From positions 1 through 9,402 of the forward strand of contig DVJH01000138.1 in NCBI GenBank assembly GCA_018710795.1: 9,402 nt of DNA, in the 5' to 3' direction. This stretch comes from Candidatus Galligastranaerophilus gallistercoris. GTDB taxonomy: Bacteria > Cyanobacteriota > Vampirovibrionia > Gastranaerophilales > Gastranaerophilaceae. Of the stretch, positions 6,873-9,402 are shown piece after piece; position 1 is the first letter of the stretch, and the number at the start of each line of letters is the position of its first letter. The translations under genes and the position numbers were made by a program. The notes under the pieces were generated by a model, which saw nothing but the letters and a program-made list of their open reading frames with translations, made no database searches and had not been told where the DNA came from.

Positions 6873-8168
6873 ATGAAAATTGCAATAATTCACCACGGGT
6901 GCGCTAAAAATTTAATAGATACCGAATTAATGGCGGGAAAGCTGATTGAAAGAGGACATGAAGTAACGCTTGATGCTTACGCAACCGATGCGGATTATAT
7001 TATCGTAAACACCTGCTCATTTATATTTGATGCGGAAGAAGAGAGCATATCAAGCATTTTTGATATGATTGATACGGGTAAAAGAGTTATAATAACGGGG
7101 TGCCTTCCCCAAAAACACCAAAAACATTTAAAAAAGTTGATTTCTGAAGCATGGGGGTTCATCGGCACTGCCGATATCGATAAAATAGCGGATTTAATTG
7201 AAGCGGATAAAGAATTTTATTATGTAAGCGAAAAGCCGTTATGTAAATACCCTGAAAACATTAAAAGAGCGCAAATTACGGTCGGCTCAAGCTCTTATAT
7301 TAAAATTGCCGAAGGGTGCAACTATTCATGCGGATACTGCGTCATTCCGAAATTAAGAGGAAAGTATATCTCCCGCCCGATTGAAAACATTGTATGCGAA
7401 GCAAAAGAACTGGCAAATAAAGGCGTCAATGAAATCATTTTAATTGCACAGGATACGTCATGCTACGGTATGGATTTATACAAAAAACCAAGCCTCGATA
7501 AATTGCTCTACGAACTTGATAAAATCAAAAATATAGGCTGGATAAGAGTTTTATATACATACCCGACTAATTTTACAAACGGATTAATTAAAGCGTATAA
7601 AGAAATCGACAGAGTTGTTAAATATATAGATATTCCCCTTCAGCATTCACACCCCGATATTTTAAAAGCAATGAGGCGCCCCGTTGTTAACGGTTTGGAA
7701 TTTATCAATAAATTGAGAGATGAAATCAATAATCTTGCAATAAGAACAACGCTTATAACGGGTTACCCCACGGAAGAAGAAAAACATTTCGAGCATTTAT
7801 ATAATTTTGTAAAAGAAGCCGAATTTGACCGCCTCGGGGTTTTTGAATTTTCAAAAGAAAAAGGAACGTATGCGTACAATTTAAAACCTCAGGTGCCAAA
7901 AAAAATTAAAGCAAAAAGAAAAGATTTGATTTTAAAATTACAAAAAGAAATTTCAAACAAATTAAACGAAAAAATGATAGGGAAAAAAATTCCCTCAATC
8001 ATTGAAACAATACAAAGCGACGGGCTTGCAATCGCAAGAACGTATAAAGATGCACCCGATGTTGACGGGCTTATATTTATTAACACGGACAAAGTTTTAA
8101 TCCCAGGGGATATATATGATGTTGAAGTAACATCATATTCAGATTATGACCTGTACGGCAAAATTTAA
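6873..8168 (+). CDS. rimO: Ribosomal protein S12 (Asp) methylthiotransferase RimO
   Basis: A 431-residue radical-SAM methylthiotransferase that adds a methylthio group to the conserved aspartate of ribosomal protein S12. The N-terminal UPF0004 domain (1-120) holds the three cysteines of the auxiliary iron-sulfur cluster: C10 in HHGCAKNLIDTELM, C48 in NTCSF and C77 in ITGCLPQ. The radical-SAM core (about 138-340) has CNYSCGYC (C149, C153, C156), followed by PKLRGKYISRP, IAQDTSCYG (191-199), PLQHSHPDIL and ITGYPTE. The C-terminal TRAM domain is about 365-431. The signatures GCAKNLIDTELM and AQDTSCYG point to RimO rather than the tRNA enzyme MiaB. Length is normal for the family. The ATG gives the standard N-terminus, though the ribosome site is weak (AAAG). 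It is divergent from the membrane orphan, and the 174-residue orphan follows after 60 bp with its own likely promoter. Confidence 0.95.
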   Translation: MKIAIIHHGCAKNLIDTELMAGKLIERGHEVTLDAYATDADYIIVNTCSFIFDAEEESISSIFDMIDTGKRVIITGCLPQKHQKHLKKLISEAWGFIGTADIDKIADLIEADKEFYYVSEKPLCKYPENIKRAQITVGSSSYIKIAEGCNYSCGYCVIPKLRGKYISRPIENIVCEAKELANKGVNEIILIAQDTSCYGMDLYKKPSLDKLLYELDKIKNIGWIRVLYTYPTNFTNGLIKAYKEIDRVVKYIDIPLQHSHPDILKAMRRPVVNGLEFINKLRDEINNLAIRTTLITGYPTEEEKHFEHLYNFVKEAEFDRLGVFEFSKEKGTYAYNLKPQVPKKIKAKRKDLILKLQKEISNKLNEKMIGKKIPSIIETIQSDGLAIARTYKDAPDVDGLIFINTDKVLIPGDIYDVEVTSYSDYDLYGKI

Positions 8169-8170
8169 AA

Positions 8171-8198
8171 TTTTTCAACGTTATATTTGTGGTATAAA
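8171..8198 (+). promoter_or_regulatory. Promoter of the 174-residue orphan, inside an inverted repeat
   Basis: TTTTTC (8171-8176) and TATAAA (8193-8198) are 16 bp apart, and the -10 is good. An imperfect inverted repeat surrounds the -10: ATTTGTGGT (8185-8193) pairs with ACTACAAAT (8205-8213) with one G-T wobble and an 11-base centre. This placement is what a repressor operator would look like, but a chance dyad in A+T-rich DNA is also possible. Confidence 0.4.
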
Positions 8199-8228
8199 AT
8201 AAAAACTACAAATCATAAAGGCAAATAA

Positions 8229-8753
8229 ATGCAGGTAAATTTTAAAGGGGTATATCAGCTCTCGCTTCCCGAATCATACGGTTATAAAAAACAAGACAGG
8301 CAAAAACGGGCATTTTTGGACACCCTTAACAATAAAGAGAGCAAAAAAGCATACTATACAAAAAAAGAAGAAGATGAAATAAAAAGCTTTTTTCTTCGGG
8401 CAGATAGAGAATATATCGTCCCTAAAGGTGCAAAAGAACCGAACAATGAAGGAGCCTGCACATTTCATTATAAGGGGGATGAATACCTTTTAACGGGAAA
8501 CGACAAAAAAACATATAAAACGATAAGGACAATGTTCCACGGTAAAAAAGTAAATTTAAAAAAATTGTCCGAATTTAAAAATGCGCTTTTAGAAGATGCA
8601 AAGGATAAAAACAATTACGGCTCACTTGCGCTTGATTCAACAGACGGCAGAAAACTTGACATAATTTCTTTGAGCCGTCCTTATAAACCGAACAGAGACG
8701 ATATGATAAACGGTGATTATCCCGCATATTATAATGCCGGAATAATTATATAA
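8229..8753 (+). CDS. Orphan cytoplasmic protein, 174 residues
   Basis: Not recognised. The protein is hydrophilic and rich in Lys, Asp, Asn and Tyr, with no signal peptide or transmembrane helix. It starts MQVNFKGVYQLSLPESYGY. A charged, probably helical, segment spans about 20-60 (KKQDRQKRAFLDTLNNKESK and following). A compact-looking middle follows (about 72-120) with FHYKGDEYLLTGNDKKTYK and a helix KLSEFKNALLEDA. The C-terminal part is rich in Tyr, Pro and Asp. The start is well supported: AAAGG (8217-8221) lies seven bases before the ATG, with a probable promoter at 8171-8198. It stands between rimO and the tRNA gene, neither of which suggests a function. The short N-terminal NFKG-type opening recalls lineage-specific proteins of gut Gastranaerophilales, but this is an impression only. 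Confidence 0.8.
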   Translation: MQVNFKGVYQLSLPESYGYKKQDRQKRAFLDTLNNKESKKAYYTKKEEDEIKSFFLRADREYIVPKGAKEPNNEGACTFHYKGDEYLLTGNDKKTYKTIRTMFHGKKVNLKKLSEFKNALLEDAKDKNNYGSLALDSTDGRKLDIISLSRPYKPNRDDMINGDYPAYYNAGIII

Positions 8754-8770
8754 TATATAAATGCACGATT

Positions 8771-8798
8771 TTCTCATTTAAAAATTTTGTGATACAAT
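8771..8798 (+). promoter_or_regulatory. Probable tRNA-Val promoter
   Basis: TACAAT (8793-8798) is preceded by TG at 8790-8791, one base before the -10, an extended -10 arrangement. A weak -35, TTCTCA (8771-8776), lies 16 bp upstream. Transcription would begin near 8805, about 15 bases before the mature tRNA 5' end. Confidence 0.5.
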
Positions 8799-8819
8799 CA
8801 TGGAAAAGATAATCTTTAA

Positions 8820-8892
8820 GGGCGATTAGCTCAGTTGGTAGAGCACTTGAACGACATTCAAGGGGTCACAGGTTCGAGCCCTGTATCGCCCA
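8820..8892 (+). tRNA. tRNA-Val (anticodon GAC)
   Basis: All four stems fold: acceptor GGGCGAT (8820-8826) with ATCGCCC (8885-8891), D stem GCTC/GAGC, anticodon stem CTTGA/TCAAG, and T stem ACAGG/CCTGT with loop TTCGAGC. The discriminator is A73 and the CCA end is not encoded (the next bases are AAC). The anticodon loop reads ACGACAT, giving anticodon GAC for valine codons GUC and GUU. Conserved bases T8, A14, G18, G19, A21, T54, T55, C56 and A58 are present. The exception is position 33, where C replaces the near-universal U. An extra A32-U38 pair could lengthen the anticodon stem to six base pairs with a five-base loop. Length is 73 bases. Confidence 0.93.
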
Positions 8893-8909
8893 AACTTTTG
8901 CAGGACGAA

Positions 8910-8940
8910 ATGAATGACAGGCAGTGTGCCTGACATTTAT
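8910..8940 (+). repeat. 14-position hairpin after tRNA-Val
   Basis: The arms 8910-8923 (ATGAATGACAGGCA) and 8927-8940 (TGCCTGACATTTAT) pair around a GTG loop, with one A-A mismatch and one G-U pair. It starts 18 bases after the tRNA 3' end. No T-run follows (the next bases are GGAG), so it is not a standard intrinsic terminator. It could stop RNase trimming or be part of a larger RNA fold. Confidence 0.6.
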
Positions 8941-8957
8941 GGAGTTATTGATAGCCG

Positions 8958-8971
8958 CCGTTGCGCAACGG
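8958..8971. repeat. Perfect 14-bp palindrome
   Basis: CCGTTGCGCAACGG is its own reverse complement. In RNA it would be a 5-bp stem with a GCGC tetraloop; in DNA it could be a dimer-binding site. Its left end overlaps the GCCGCC tract (8954-8959) that can instead pair with GGCGGC at 9024-9029. Confidence 0.6.
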
Positions 8972-9068
8972 AAAGCGACCGGCAGGAAGCGATTAGCGGA
9001 GCGGACAAATCTTTGATTTGACAGGCGGCAGATGAAGTTTAGAAGGCGAAGAACCTCTTTTTCAGCGC

Positions 9069-9094
9069 ATAAATTCAGTGCTTAATTTATTTTT
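9069..9094 (+). terminator. Weak A+T hairpin with T-tail
   Basis: ATAAATT (9069-9075) and AATTTAT (9084-9090) form a 7-bp stem made only of A-T pairs with an 8-base loop, followed by TTTT. It could end transcription from the tRNA side before rmuC, but a stem with no G-C pair is a poor terminator. Confidence 0.2.
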
Positions 9095-9131
9095 ATCGGG
9101 CGGAAGTTTTAAAATTCAGGGGTTAAATTTA

Positions 9132-9402
9132 ATGAATAATATATTAATTTCAATTATATCTTTTTTGTTCGGAGCGATTATAACAGGTATTATTTGTTAT
9201 AAAAAGCTTGCTTTTGAAAAAGAAAAAAATATTTCATTAAATAACGAATTAAATTCCAAAACCGCTCAGTTGACAATCTTAGAGCAAAACAAAACAAATA
9301 AAGACGAACTTATCGATTTAATTAAAAAAGAATTTCAGGCAGCTTCAAACGAAGTATTAATCGAAAAACAAAAATCTCTTCAGGAACAAAACCTGACATC
9401 TC
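9132..9402 (+). CDS. rmuC: RmuC-family DNA recombination protein, N-terminal part (cut by window edge)
   Basis: Only the first 90 codons are present. Residues 4-22 (ILISIISFLFGAIITGIIC) form an N-terminal transmembrane anchor, and from about residue 28 on the sequence is a long polar helix with heptad-like leucines and isoleucines, as expected for a coiled coil. The segment LIKKEFQAASNEVLIEKQKS (about 63-82) resembles the stretch just before the RmuC nuclease-like domain, where the family has an EF-x-x-x-A/S-N-x-x-L pattern followed by a polar K/Q helix. RmuC proteins limit recombination between repeats; their catalytic domain lies beyond this window, so the call rests on the N-terminus alone. 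AGGGG (9118-9122) lies nine bases before the ATG, supporting this start. Another membrane-anchored coiled-coil protein is the alternative. Confidence 0.7.
   Translation, partial: MNNILISIISFLFGAIITGIICYKKLAFEKEKNISLNNELNSKTAQLTILEQNKTNKDELIDLIKKEFQAASNEVLIEKQKSLQEQNLTS

Larger units (their letters stand above)
8893..9131. other. G+C-rich structured spacer between tRNA-Val and rmuC
   Basis: This 239-bp gap holds no gene I can support. Its middle (8941-9000) is about 58% G+C by hand count, far above the neighbouring genes. It contains a hairpin at 8910-8940, a perfect palindrome at 8958-8971, a hairpin at 9006-9020, and a possible closing stem between 8954-8959 (GCCGCC) and 9024-9029 (GGCGGC). 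A 35-codon frame runs from 8914 to 9021 without a convincing ribosome site. The composition change ends at about 9060, and the rest is A+T-rich leader for rmuC. Possible identities are an interspersed repeat, a structured RNA co-transcribed with the tRNA, or a remnant of an insertion at the tRNA 3' end. Confidence 0.6.

Noticed and set aside
8880..9083. Antisense frame open across the tRNA 3' end and the G+C-rich island
   Set aside because: It has no ATG in a sensible place and runs into the tRNA gene; open length is explained by local high G+C.
8820..9131. tRNA-integrated prophage or genomic island boundary
   Set aside because: No repeat of the tRNA 3' end is found in the window, no integrase gene is present, and core gene rmuC follows directly; at most a small remnant is possible.
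1..9402. CRISPR array, insertion sequence or toxin-antitoxin pair
   Set aside because: No regularly spaced repeats, transposase motifs or paired small genes of that kind were seen on either strand.

Overview
The window is A+T-rich bacterial chromosome carrying housekeeping and signalling genes. Intergenic gaps are short, ATG starts dominate with one GTG, and codon use leans to A/T. Two proteins look exported or membrane-anchored. The mix (long bifunctional Rel, a GAF-GGDEF-HD-GYP protein, RimO, RmuC and several lineage-specific orphans of the 'MQVNFKGVY...' type) fits a gut Vampirovibrionia/Gastranaerophilales (Melainabacteria) genome. That placement is an impression from protein style, not from a marker search, and another low-G+C bacterium is possible.

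Layout. The left block on the minus strand is rel (bifunctional (p)ppGpp synthetase/hydrolase), followed one base later by the start of a ribF-like FAD synthetase gene that runs off the left edge. Divergent from rel on the plus strand are a small DUF167/YggU gene and, after a 111-bp gap with two hairpins, a 623-residue GAF-GGDEF-HD-GYP protein predicted to make and break c-di-GMP. This gene converges on a minus-strand block: a family-2 glycosyltransferase (sharing its stop tetranucleotide TTAA with the c-di-GMP gene), a secreted orphan and a single-pass membrane orphan. Divergent from that block on the plus strand lie rimO (ribosomal protein S12 methylthiotransferase), a 174-residue orphan, a tRNA-Val(GAC) gene, a 239-bp G+C-rich structured spacer, and the start of rmuC, which runs off the right edge.

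How the genes relate. Rel and the GGDEF/HD-GYP protein handle two different nucleotide second messengers and lie about 0.5 kb apart, but they are divergent and nothing in the sequence links them mechanistically. The glycosyltransferase has its own good promoter, so it is not simply the tail of the two orphan genes upstream. Most of the window is ordinary core genome.

The least explained part is 8893-9131, just after the tRNA. It is locally about 58% G+C (8941-9000, hand count) in an A+T-rich background. It contains a 14-position hairpin, a perfect 14-bp palindrome, a possible long-range closing stem and a 35-codon open frame. It could be an interspersed repeat, a structured RNA or an old insertion at the tRNA 3' end; sequence alone does not decide. 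The tRNA itself has C instead of the near-universal U at position 33. No CRISPR array, insertion sequence or prophage gene was seen, and no stretch over 300 bp lacks a gene.
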